Assembly: GCA_003148945.1 (NCBI GenBank)
Contig: QGGY01000016.1
Location: forward strand, 1-64,000
Source of the DNA: Murimonas intestini
GTDB taxonomy: Bacteria; Bacillota; Clostridia; Lachnospirales; Lachnospiraceae
Reading direction: 5' to 3'
Length of the DNA: 64,000 nucleotides
The translations under genes and the position numbers were made by a program. Shown here piece after piece: positions 1-7,484 of the stretch. Every line of letters begins with the position of its first letter. Position 1 is the stretch's first letter. The notes under the pieces are model-generated. The model ran no database searches. It saw only the letters and a program-made list of their open reading frames with translations, and was not told the origin of the DNA.

Positions 1-389
1 TAAAGATCCTGGATCTGGTCATGGATATCCCTTGTGCTCATTCCCCTTGAATAAAGAGATATCACCTTTTCTTCGATACCAGAGATATCACGCTGATATT
101 TTGGGATAAGTTTTGGCTCGAATTCCCCATTCCGGTCCCTGGGGATGTCAATCTGTAATTCCCCAAACTGGCTTTTAAGGGTCTTAGGAGAATGCCCGTT
201 CCTTTTGTTATCCGTGTTTAGATCACCCTTTTTATTTTTTTCGTATCCAAGAGCAGCATCCAATTCCGCTTCCATAAGCTCCTGTAAGATGTCCTTGAAA
301 CTGTCCTTGAGAAGAGTGTAGACATCAGAAACACTACGGATGTTGTTTTCTGATATAATCTGTCGTATTTGTTCCTTTGCTGCTGGCAT
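1..389 (-). CDS. IS256-family transposase, N-terminal part (runs off window)
   Basis: This is the N-terminal ~129 residues of a mutator-type (IS256 family) DDE transposase, which moves its insertion sequence by cut-and-paste or copy-out. Reading leftwards from an ATG at 389 the protein begins MPAAKEQIRQIISENN and continues through family-typical stretches: ALGYEKN, a TLKSQFGELQIDIPRDRNG segment, and LYSRGMSTRDI. The frame is open to base 1, so the catalytic DDE residues lie outside the window. The ribosome-binding site (AAAAGGAG) sits inside a hairpin at 390-452. The element appears to have landed in an IS66-type tnpA gene (417-680). Family assignment is confident; whether the full element is intact cannot be seen. 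Confidence 0.88.
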   Translation of the reverse strand, partial: MPAAKEQIRQIISENNIRSVSDVYTLLKDSFKDILQELMEAELDAALGYEKNKKGDLNTDNKRNGHSPKTLKSQFGELQIDIPRDRNGEFEPKLIPKYQRDISGIEEKVISLYSRGMSTRDIHDQIQDL

Positions 390-452
390 AAAAATACTCC
401 TTTTCGATAAGAATTGTCATATCTTAATTCTTACCAAAAAGGAGTCATTTTT
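390..452. promoter_or_regulatory. Inverted repeat sequestering the transposase RBS
   Basis: Imperfect inverted repeat. The left arm 390-415 (AAAAATACTCCTTTTC...) pairs with the right arm 426-452 (...AAAAAGGAGTCATTTTT) around a loop of about 10 nt. In a transcript reading leftwards through the element the transposase Shine-Dalgarno would be buried in this stem, so read-through RNA from neighbouring genes would be poorly translated. That logic is known for other IS elements; here it is inferred from sequence only. Confidence 0.55.
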
Positions 453-680
453 TTCCAAAGACACAAGTTTATTTACACTACCTGGTGTGTTGTCAGCAGC
501 TGCCAGAAAAGCTTCCCGAACTTTTCGGAGTCTCCAGTAATAACTCGCTTTCGTAATGTGGTGCAGCTGACACCATTCATCGATTTTCATACCCTGTGGG
601 CGATTTTGACAATCTCTGACCAGTTCAGCCCATTCACTCAAACGTGTTTGCTGTGCAACTAAACTTGTATGAGATTTCAT
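417..680 (-). pseudogene. IS66-family TnpA accessory protein, 3' end replaced by the IS256 insertion
   Basis: The 87-residue frame starts at ATG 680 with a good RBS (CACCTCC on the + strand). It carries the IS66 TnpA helix-turn-helix signature: NRPQGMKIDEWCQLH followed by ITKASYYWRLRKVR. In IS66 elements this small protein assists the TnpC transposase. Homology-like sequence stops around base 485, and the last ~22 residues are read from what looks like the terminal region of the IS256 element (TTTATTTACAC near 468-478). No tnpB or tnpC is visible. I therefore treat it as a remnant interrupted by the IS256 element. Confidence 0.6.
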
Positions 681-919
681 GACTCACCTCCTGTAGTCTG
701 GTCAAAATAGTTGAGTACTAAACTTTTTTGACTTTATAGTGATGAGTCTATTATCTCACGTATGATAATTTTGAAAAGGTACTTGCTATTTTGCGTTTAC
801 CTTGAACTGGCTGTTTTACCCTGTATTTTATCGAATTTATTATCTATATTCTTTAAATTTTGTTCTCATATTCGTACCAGTCGAAATTATTAGAGCCAAG
901 GTAGAGCCATTCCCGACTA
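681..919. other. AT-rich intergenic stretch, no gene seen
   Basis: AT-rich DNA between the IS remnant and the 3' end of the SIR2-type gene. I see no open frame with coding character, no clear terminator, and no copy of the guaA 3' end that would mark the far attachment site of the mobilizable element. Confidence 0.5.
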
Positions 920-3304
920 TTATATAATATTTTTTATTTCATTAAGTTCTCTTTGTAAGTTAACCAATTCTTTTAAAGTGCCACGGAAAATATACTCACC
1001 CGATGTCAAAATAATACCAAGTTGATTTAATGCACTCTCAATATATTGGCTTGTATATTCATCTAAACCAAACTTTTCGTAATATCTAATAGCATTTCTA
1101 GAATATGTTAATACATGATAATTCACTCGAACATCTTGCGTAATACAATATTCCAATGTTAAGAAAGATTTTTCTATAGTACTTTTTAATAAAGACAATT
1201 CATTTTCTGCATTAAATTTACTGCGCATATTCTTTTCAAACATAATGATAGCATGGGTATTAGCAATTGAAAAAATTCTTTTCTTACTCTCTGTATAAGC
1301 CTGATCTATTTGTTCCCAAGCTAGTTCATACTCATTTTTTCTTTGCAAAAATAGTGCATATTGATGCCTAATATAAGGGGATTGATTATTTTCTAATATT
1401 TTTTCATAAAATTTAATTCCATCTCCTATATCAAAAGCTCTTTTGGTAATATCAGCATCATATGCTCTACGTTTAAATATATCGTATCGATAGATAATCT
1501 GCGCACTAACGTTTTCCAAGAAACGATTTAGCACATGAGCTATAGTTTTATTATCTACCAAACTTAATGATTTTTCAGAGAATAATTTACTTCTCATTAC
1601 CATATAATTCTGGTCTTGCTCACATGTATTTGTTTCCGTACTTTCTACAATTATCTTATTCATTTTTTCTAATGCATATAATATATCTTCATATGAATCA
1701 ATATCCTCATTAAAATAGAAGTACATCATATCCATAGAACATGGAACTCCACAATAACTAGTATAGTTTACTAGAGTAAATATTTCTAACAAATCAATTT
1801 TCAAATTTTTATCGGTAAAGTTTATCAAATCACTTATATAGCGTTTAATTCTTTCCTTAATTAACGCACTAGTAGATACAAAAAATACTATTTCTAGTAA
1901 AGATATATTTTCATTATTTCTCATCAACTCAATAGCATCTGCACTTGAACGATTCATAGATTTACATATTATTTGTATATCGCCTGAATTTAGATTACTT
2001 ATATCTACTATCCTATCTGATGAAATGCTAAAAAAACGCTTTACATATTCATAATTTAAGGCTCTTTCCGCTACAACTAACTTTATATTTTTAGCCCCTT
2101 TTAATACCTGTAAAGCATCTATATTATTATATAAATTATCTATAAAAACAATAACATTATCATCTGCTTCAACCAACTTTATTAAACGTTCCGCTTCTTG
2201 TTTTATAATGCTGTTAAACCAAAATTTTCTTCCATCCATTTCACTTGAAAAAGCTAACTGCATTAGTAATGTTGATTTTCCACATCCAGGTATTCCCGTA
2301 ATTAACGTTATATTACCTGATAAAATTGTTTCTAGTGTATTTGAAAAATAGGATATTCTACATACATTATTAGACATAATATCTGATATTTGTGGTTCTG
2401 CACCTGCAAAAAAGTCTACAACAGGCCTTCTCACCCCAGAACGTTTGAGTTCATTACATACAAAATTACTGGGGAATTTTTCTCTATATTCTTTATAAAT
2501 ATATTTCTTATTATTTGATTGTCTTACAAAACTTTGATTTCCTAAATAATTTATAAGTTCTTTAGTATCTGCCTCAATGATATTAAATCCTAAATCTTCA
2601 AAATCTTCTATATATTCTTTGTTTTTCTCATCTGGATATACAACTATCCATTTTTGCATTTCAGATTTTGAATATGCCTCACTGTTACAAATTAGTTCTA
2701 ATGTATTATTATCATACAAACTTGTTCCCCAAAAGATTGTAGGTGCTACAGATAATTTAAACGATACTGTCTCAAACAATCCTTTGTTTCTAATAAATAA
2801 ATCTGTTAATTCTTTCTCTGTAAAGGACATCTTAGTCCCTAACGGATATGTAACAGAACCATGCAATTTATATAAATTTACAACTTTTTCTTTTTCTAAT
2901 GTACCATACACAGCGGCATCTGATATATTTACTGATGACTCTTGATCATCAAAAATTTTTTCTAGCAGGTTATCTATATTAATTGTAACAATATTTTTCA
3001 ACGGCAATTTGGTAATTGTCATATATTCTCTATCAAAAGACTTTACTGTATATTTTTCCTTCAATACTTTTTCCAACATACCTTCGTTATCTTTTTTTAT
3101 CTTTTGACAAGTTTTACTCAAATTAAAATTTCTATTTTTATCAAGAGCAAATAAATTTATTAACGTTTCATTAATGTCATTTCCTAACGGCAGACTTTCT
3201 TCGTCCCCATTAAAAGCATAAACCGAGAATCCGGCTCCAAGGAACAAATTCATCCCATGTTTTCTTACTAATTCTTTAAATAATGTTTCCTTATCAAATC
3301 TCAT
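920..3304 (-). CDS. SIR2 domain - P-loop (STAND-like) NTPase, candidate anti-phage NADase
   Basis: Predicted 794-residue protein starting at ATG 3304, which has GGGAGG about 7 nt upstream; an in-frame upstream codon at 3337 lacks an RBS. Residues 1-260 form a SIR2-like NAD-binding domain: FLGAGFS (21-27), TINIDNLLE with N109 and D111, the LHGS histidine H148, and FWGTSLYDN. A P-loop NTPase follows, with Walker A GIPGCGKST (337-345), Walker B VIVFIDN (384-390) and a VVAER sensor (411-415). The C-terminal ~350 residues look all-helical or TPR-like and may sense the trigger. SIR2-NTPase fusions are established abortive-infection proteins that deplete NAD+ when phage is sensed; function here is inference. 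The gene is markedly AT-rich, lies on a mobile element, and follows an XRE regulator in the same direction. Confidence 0.8.
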   Translation of the reverse strand: MRFDKETLFKELVRKHGMNLFLGAGFSVYAFNGDEESLPLGNDINETLINLFALDKNRNFNLSKTCQKIKKDNEGMLEKVLKEKYTVKSFDREYMTITKLPLKNIVTINIDNLLEKIFDDQESSVNISDAAVYGTLEKEKVVNLYKLHGSVTYPLGTKMSFTEKELTDLFIRNKGLFETVSFKLSVAPTIFWGTSLYDNNTLELICNSEAYSKSEMQKWIVVYPDEKNKEYIEDFEDLGFNIIEADTKELINYLGNQSFVRQSNNKKYIYKEYREKFPSNFVCNELKRSGVRRPVVDFFAGAEPQISDIMSNNVCRISYFSNTLETILSGNITLITGIPGCGKSTLLMQLAFSSEMDGRKFWFNSIIKQEAERLIKLVEADDNVIVFIDNLYNNIDALQVLKGAKNIKLVVAERALNYEYVKRFFSISSDRIVDISNLNSGDIQIICKSMNRSSADAIELMRNNENISLLEIVFFVSTSALIKERIKRYISDLINFTDKNLKIDLLEIFTLVNYTSYCGVPCSMDMMYFYFNEDIDSYEDILYALEKMNKIIVESTETNTCEQDQNYMVMRSKLFSEKSLSLVDNKTIAHVLNRFLENVSAQIIYRYDIFKRRAYDADITKRAFDIGDGIKFYEKILENNQSPYIRHQYALFLQRKNEYELAWEQIDQAYTESKKRIFSIANTHAIIMFEKNMRSKFNAENELSLLKSTIEKSFLTLEYCITQDVRVNYHVLTYSRNAIRYYEKFGLDEYTSQYIESALNQLGIILTSGEYIFRGTLKELVNLQRELNEIKNII

Positions 3305-3391
3305 AAATACCTCCCATAAAAATAGAATAGTAAACACAATTAGTAAATTTCGTTTAATCTGATACTTCGCCCCAGATTTAAAACACTACCT

Positions 3392-3640
3392 CTAATAGTC
3401 TAATAAATCCTGATAACTCACTCCCAGAACTTCCGCAATAACTTTCAACTCAATATCCGTCACAAACCGTTTGCCACTCTCTATCCTCTGAACAGCATTT
3501 TTATCAATGTCCAGACCTGCTCTTTGAAGCATATCCGCCAGCTTCCTTTGTGACGTTTTTTCTGGTAGCTTCTCCCTACTTTCCCTTATCTTCTGTCCAC
3601 AGATATTATTACCGCCGTCCTCTGCCTTATTTTTGTACAT
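3392..3640 (-). CDS. XRE-family helix-turn-helix regulator
   Basis: Small DNA-binding protein of 82 residues if started at ATG 3640, which follows GGGAGAGG; the longer frame from 3664 has no RBS. The HTH_3 fold covers roughly QKIRESREKLPEKTSQRKL through KNAVQRIESGKR and LKVIAEVLGVSYQDLL. It lies 88 bp upstream of the SIR2-NTPase gene in the same direction and is divergent from the DUF6809 gene at 3762. Repeated TGACATT and ATTTACT motifs at 3659-3730 are the likely operator. Its role as repressor of the SIR2 gene and/or the divergent gene is inference. Confidence 0.8.
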   Translation of the reverse strand: MYKNKAEDGGNNICGQKIRESREKLPEKTSQRKLADMLQRAGLDIDKNAVQRIESGKRFVTDIELKVIAEVLGVSYQDLLDY

Positions 3641-3658
3641 AAAATCCTCTCCCATTTT

Positions 3659-3730
3659 TGACATTTACTAATTGTCATTTACTCCATTATATGATAAACC
3701 ATGAAATAAGTTGACATTCAGTAAATGTCA
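3659..3730. promoter_or_regulatory. Candidate XRE operator in a divergent promoter region
   Basis: TGACATT at 3712-3718 and AATGTCA at 3724-3730 form an inverted repeat with a 5-nt centre. A related pair of GACATTTACT and GTCATTTACT words lies at 3660-3683, overlapping the upstream side of the regulator gene. Repeats on both sides of the intergenic space suit autoregulation by the adjacent XRE protein. Confidence 0.45.
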
Positions 3731-3761
3731 GTAAAAATACTTTTAGTAAAGGACGCTATTT

Positions 3762-4058
3762 ATGAAAAGCATATTACTAAGATTATATGACGGTGAGATT
3801 TGTCCTGCCGAGCAATTCGGTCTTAAAACAGAGGAATATCGTTCCATGCGGCAAGCACAATACCAACACTATGAAGATTTTATTGAAAAACTAAAATCTC
3901 TCGCCCCGCCATTACACGAAAAATTCATTGACATCATGGACGAACAGCTTGACACCGTTCCCCTTGAACTTTCTGGGTCATTCCTTGATGGCTTCCGCCT
4001 GGGCGCAAGAATGATGATTGAAGTGTATCAAAGCAATTACACAGACCTTGAAGAATAA
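3762..4058 (+). CDS. DUF6809 family protein
   Basis: A 98-residue acidic protein beginning MKSILLRLYDGEICPAEQFG and ending in SFLDGFRLGARMMIEVYQ. This small family is recurrent on Firmicutes integrative and mobilizable elements, and its function is not known. The start ATG is preceded by AAAGGA. It is divergent from the XRE/SIR2 pair and convergent with the relaxase operon, separated from it by hairpin-forming DNA at 4100-4158. No catalytic motif or membrane segment is visible. Confidence 0.75.
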   Translation: MKSILLRLYDGEICPAEQFGLKTEEYRSMRQAQYQHYEDFIEKLKSLAPPLHEKFIDIMDEQLDTVPLELSGSFLDGFRLGARMMIEVYQSNYTDLEE

Positions 4059-4099
4059 TTTTTCTGTCCGTAAATCCTTCATTTGACAGCCAAAACATA

Positions 4100-4158
4100 G
4101 AGGGCGAAGCAATCAATATCTCGTTGTCCGCCCTCTCCATCATGGCGCTAGCGCCATG
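4100..4158. repeat. Inverted repeat and 18-bp perfect palindrome
   Basis: GAGGGCG (4100-4106) pairs with CGCCCTC (4129-4135). Immediately after it, 4141-4158 is a perfect palindrome, CATGGCGCTAGCGCCATG. It separates two convergent transcription units. There is no T-tract, so a classical intrinsic terminator is not supported. A protein-binding site or plasmid-type structural site is possible. Confidence 0.5.
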
Positions 4159-4203
4159 TTTCTATATGTAATTAAGAAAAAATCAAATCTCCCGTTCCAA
4201 CTT

Positions 4204-4488
4204 TCACAGCTTATGCTTTACCTCCTGTTGGCTTTCATACAACTCATTCCTCCTACCGCAAATTTCTTTCCCGCGCTCTAAGGCTTCTCTAATACTTTCC
4301 CTCCGCTCCAGCTCCCCCTTTTTATATTCCGCCATTAAAGAACGGATTTCATTGTTGTTCTGCTTCCTCTGATTATCTAGTATAACCCAATTTACCAACT
4401 GCTCCGCTTCCCGGTCTGTCTCAAAATCTGTATATTGGATAACCTTTGCACACAGCCGAAGCATGACTTTTTTCTCCATGTCTGTCAA
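4204..4488 (-). CDS. Hypothetical protein, last gene of the mobilization operon
   Basis: A 94-residue, charged and mostly helical protein (MTDMEKKVMLRLCAKVIQ..., with a KKGELERRESIREALERGKE helix). Its ATG overlaps the relaxase stop codon by four bases (ATGA), so the two are translationally coupled. I do not recognise a domain. Position suggests an accessory of the mobilization region. Confidence 0.6.
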   Translation of the reverse strand: MTDMEKKVMLRLCAKVIQYTDFETDREAEQLVNWVILDNQRKQNNNEIRSLMAEYKKGELERRESIREALERGKEICGRRNELYESQQEVKHKL

Positions 4489-5705
4489 AGCGATACCTCC
4501 GTTTTTTTGTAATGTTTAGGAACCGTTAAGCACATTTCTGCCGCTTTTTGACCTTCAATGATAGCTTTCACCTCTTGTTCTCCAAGGCCGGCTTTTACAC
4601 ACTCATAATCTTTTAAATCAGTTGAGAGCGAAAGATTTTTTTCTTCTACCTGTTTTATCTGCCCCTCCAAATAATTGCAATTTCTTTGAAGTCGCTCCAC
4701 CTGCTGTTTCAATTTATCGGCCGCTTCAATCAACTGGACATTCCGAATAAGCGCCGCCACCAGTGTTTCCTTGACCTTCTTTAACAAGGGCATTGCTTTC
4801 TTATCCCGATAAGTTTTTGCCGTTGTCAGAGCCGCCGGTTCCGGTAACTGCCACGCCGGATTTTCACGAATGATGTGGATATTCTTCTCTGTTGCTCCTT
4901 TATCAGATGACAGCTTTATAATTTCCTGCTGTATCTCCCGTTTCTGCCCCTGTAACCGTTTCAAATCTCTTGTTTCACTGATAACCGATTTATGTATTTC
5001 TTGTATGCTCTGGCTAATTTCTTTCTTTTGGTCGGTAAGTTCCTGTACCTCCTTTTCCCGTTCCTGTTTCTCAAAATCCAATACGCTCAAATATTTTCTA
5101 TGAGTTCCCTTTTGCTTCCAAATAATGCCGTGACGCTCCATAACTTTTGCTAATTCCTGTTTCTCCGAAGCTATCCACTGGCTCCATTCTGTTTCCTGCT
5201 TTGTACCGCCCTTAAAGCCCATAGAAGCAAGCGCTTGTTTCATGGAAATTCTTGTATCCAACCCCCTCTTGCTTTCAGATACGAACGGAATAAAATCTAT
5301 ATGCAGGTGGGGCGTTTCTTCGTCCATATGGAGGTGGGCGGAAAATACTCTAAGATTTGGATTTCTTTGCTGAAAATCATTCATAAATTCGTCCAGAATT
5401 TTCTTTGCCAATTCCCCGTTTTCACTTTGGGCGTTCATATCATCTTTGTTATCTATCTGGAAAATGACTTCATGAAATAATTTCTCTTGTTTAGATGTGC
5501 GTATCTTCTCGTAATAATTATCTATCTTCCTGTCATTGCGTGTCTGCTTTTCATTGTAACGCTCTAAGGCTTCATCAAACAATTCATGGTAAACAGTCTT
5601 GATATTTTCGTTACAGTATTCTATATTATATTGAGTGTAATCTTCCTTTATATTTTTTGCCTTGAACGCTCTGCTGTTGTGGGTAATAGAGCCTTTTCCC
5701 ACCAT
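4485..5705 (-). CDS. mob: MOBV-type relaxase (Mob/Pre family)
   Basis: A 406-residue plasmid mobilization/recombination enzyme that nicks oriT and carries the single strand into a recipient. Motif I is THNSR near residues 9-13, and the metal-binding signature HLHMDEETPHLHI lies at 124-136, as in the Pre/Mob (MOBV) family. Residues ~210-370 are a long coiled coil (KEISQSIQEI, LKQQVERLQR). Length fits the family. The gene begins at ATG 5705 just after a block of strong hairpins (5755-5848), where a MOBV oriT is expected. No coupling protein or type IV secretion genes are present, so transfer would need a helper element. Confidence 0.9.
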   Translation of the reverse strand: MVGKGSITHNSRAFKAKNIKEDYTQYNIEYCNENIKTVYHELFDEALERYNEKQTRNDRKIDNYYEKIRTSKQEKLFHEVIFQIDNKDDMNAQSENGELAKKILDEFMNDFQQRNPNLRVFSAHLHMDEETPHLHIDFIPFVSESKRGLDTRISMKQALASMGFKGGTKQETEWSQWIASEKQELAKVMERHGIIWKQKGTHRKYLSVLDFEKQEREKEVQELTDQKKEISQSIQEIHKSVISETRDLKRLQGQKREIQQEIIKLSSDKGATEKNIHIIRENPAWQLPEPAALTTAKTYRDKKAMPLLKKVKETLVAALIRNVQLIEAADKLKQQVERLQRNCNYLEGQIKQVEEKNLSLSTDLKDYECVKAGLGEQEVKAIIEGQKAAEMCLTVPKHYKKTEVSL

Positions 5706-5754
5706 GCCGCTGATTGTCCTCTCGATTGTCTTATCCTCCTTTCAGCAATACAGG

Positions 5755-5848
5755 GGCGGCATTTAAGCCGCCATAGCTTTGTTACTTTCGTCGAAAGTAA
5801 CGCAAAAGCACTTTTGACAGGCTACGCTCTATCAAAAGCTGCCTTTGC
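5755..5848. other. Candidate origin of transfer (oriT): cluster of hairpins
   Basis: Three consecutive inverted repeats lie just upstream of the relaxase start: GGCGGC/GCCGCC (5755-5772), a perfect GTTACTTTCG/CGAAAGTAAC (5781-5801, 1-nt loop), and GCAAAAGCACTTTTGA paired imperfectly with TCAAAAGCTGCCTTTGC (5802-5848). A further CGGCTG/CAGCCG hairpin followed by TTTT is at 5881-5899. MOBV origins are short inverted repeats upstream of mob; nick site and function are inferred. Apart from these structures, 5706-6018 holds no gene that I can support. Confidence 0.5.
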
Positions 5849-6018
5849 GCCCTGCCGGGGGCTTTCGTTCTACAGACGGGCGGCTGTTCCAGCCGTTTTG
5901 CTTCCCCCAGTTTTCCAACTTCGTTCAACTCCGCAACAACGTAAGTTCTATATCTCTTGCAACCTTACAATCCTAAAGTCCGCAAATTTTATATACCCTG
6001 CATTGTTGCGTTGTTCCC

Positions 6019-6999
6019 TTATTTCAATCTTATCTTGTCCAGTTCCCAATACCATGAGTTATTTATCCGCTTCGCCCGGATACCCAACTCTTTTTTTGCA
6101 TTTTCCAACGTCCGTTTGGATATGCCCTGTTCGTCTGCAATATTGACAATCTCATTGCTTTGCATGGCATTATTCGTTTCTGCCAGTTCACGGAGCAACC
6201 GTTTCGCCTGCTCCATTTTATTTGCTTTCGGAGCAATACCGCCTAAAACTTCATCTGCTGTAATATCATAATCTCCAAGCCAGCAGAAACCGTTCTCTGA
6301 TAATTCAAAACCTTTCGGGTGTCCAAACGCCGCCAGATTGTTTTTTATCTGGACAACTGCCCTTATATTTGCTTCTCCCTCTACCCTGCCTACCAGCAGA
6401 ACACTTCTTGCGACTGCAAAGAAATCAATGGAACCCATGCCCCGATACGCCGCCTTATTTCCTGCCGCTTTATTCATGTGACCCACAAGCACAATAGCAC
6501 ATTGATATTTCTCTGCCAGAGCCGCCAGCTTCTTTGTCATATCCCTTGCTTCATTTGCCCGGTTCATATCCATACCACCGCCTAAATAGGCCTGTATTGG
6601 GTCTAAAATCAGCATTTTAGCCTTTGTCCTTATAATTGCTTCCTCTAACCGTTCATCTATCATAGAGAGTGATTTTATGCTTTCATCAATGACAGAAATA
6701 TTTTCACAGTCCGCACCCGCCACTTCCAGACGGGGCTTTACTGTATCAGCAAGCCCGTCCTCCGCTGTCTGATAAATCACATTTAATGGTTCCGTCAGCT
6801 TCATTTCATTATCTAACCCCTCACCATTTGACAGCTTTGCCGCTATATTGAGTACCATCGTTGTCTTTCCGTCTCCCGGATCGCCCTGTATAATTGTCAA
6901 TTTCCCATAAGGGATAAACGGATACCACAGCCACGACACTTTTTGTGACTGTACCTCCGACATTTTAATCATCTGTAATTCTGTTTTTGTTTCTTCCAT
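6019..6999 (-). CDS. RepA-like AAA/RecA-fold ATPase of the mobile element
   Basis: A 326-residue protein started at ATG 6999, which has GGAGGG 4 nt upstream; the frame extends to 7032 but without an RBS. A RecA-like (AAA_25) core carries Walker A GDPGDGKT (39-46), a Walker B-like AKMLILDPIQAYL, and VLVGHMNK. This resembles hexameric RepA helicase-type ATPases of RSF1010-like replicons. The C-terminus (SNEIVNIADEQGISKRTLENAKKEL) looks like a winged helix. It lies between mobC-like and relaxase genes and may support replication of the excised circle; that role is inference. Confidence 0.8.
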   Translation of the reverse strand: MEETKTELQMIKMSEVQSQKVSWLWYPFIPYGKLTIIQGDPGDGKTTMVLNIAAKLSNGEGLDNEMKLTEPLNVIYQTAEDGLADTVKPRLEVAGADCENISVIDESIKSLSMIDERLEEAIIRTKAKMLILDPIQAYLGGGMDMNRANEARDMTKKLAALAEKYQCAIVLVGHMNKAAGNKAAYRGMGSIDFFAVARSVLLVGRVEGEANIRAVVQIKNNLAAFGHPKGFELSENGFCWLGDYDITADEVLGGIAPKANKMEQAKRLLRELAETNNAMQSNEIVNIADEQGISKRTLENAKKELGIRAKRINNSWYWELDKIRLK

Positions 7000-7103
7000 A
7001 ATGCCCTCCGTTTCTGAAAATGTCATTGTCACTGGAAGAAACCTCTGTTATAATTGTAATGTAATTTTATATGATAACAGAGGTTTTCCAGTTATCCCAA
7101 GCC

Positions 7104-7484
7104 TTAACAGTTGCCGCTGTTGGGGCTTTTTTCGTTCTCGTCCTGCCACAGATACTTAGCACCGTCCAATAGCCAGAGAATAGCTTTCAGCATGTCCAGA
7201 CAGTCATTTTTCATATCCTGCAAACCCTCCGGCGATAAAGTGATTTCCGATTGTTCAAACTGCTCCGTCACTTCCCGGATATTGGTCTGCATAACCTTTA
7301 ATTCCTCCACCAATTGATAAATCACCTCTTTTTTACCGACCACACAAACCCGGTTATAAATGCAGGAACGGACAAAATAATCTTTCTTTAACATACCGCT
7401 TGCTAAAATCTTTGCCTCGATTTCCTCCCGTTCTCTGGGTGAAATACGAAAGCTGATAGTTGGATACTTATGAACTCCGCTCAT
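7104..7484 (-). CDS. MobC-like relaxosome protein
   Basis: A 126-residue protein beginning MSGVHKYPTISFRISPRE at ATG 7484 (AAGGAGG 6 nt upstream); the frame upstream of this overlaps the integrase gene and lacks an RBS. The N-terminal ribbon-helix-helix-like segment followed by a helical region (EVIYQLVEELKVMQTNIREV) matches the mobilization protein C type, which helps the relaxase bind oriT. The start overlaps the end of the integrase frame by 17 bp. Confidence 0.7.
   Translation of the reverse strand: MSGVHKYPTISFRISPREREEIEAKILASGMLKKDYFVRSCIYNRVCVVGKKEVIYQLVEELKVMQTNIREVTEQFEQSEITLSPEGLQDMKNDCLDMLKAILWLLDGAKYLWQDENEKSPNSGNC

Noticed and set aside
4141-4158. Perfect palindrome as an intrinsic terminator
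   Set aside because: No T-tract follows on either strand; kept only as an inverted repeat.
5586-6146. 186-codon plus-strand open frame
   Set aside because: Runs antisense across the relaxase start, the oriT-like hairpins and the end of the RepA-like gene; no RBS and no family.
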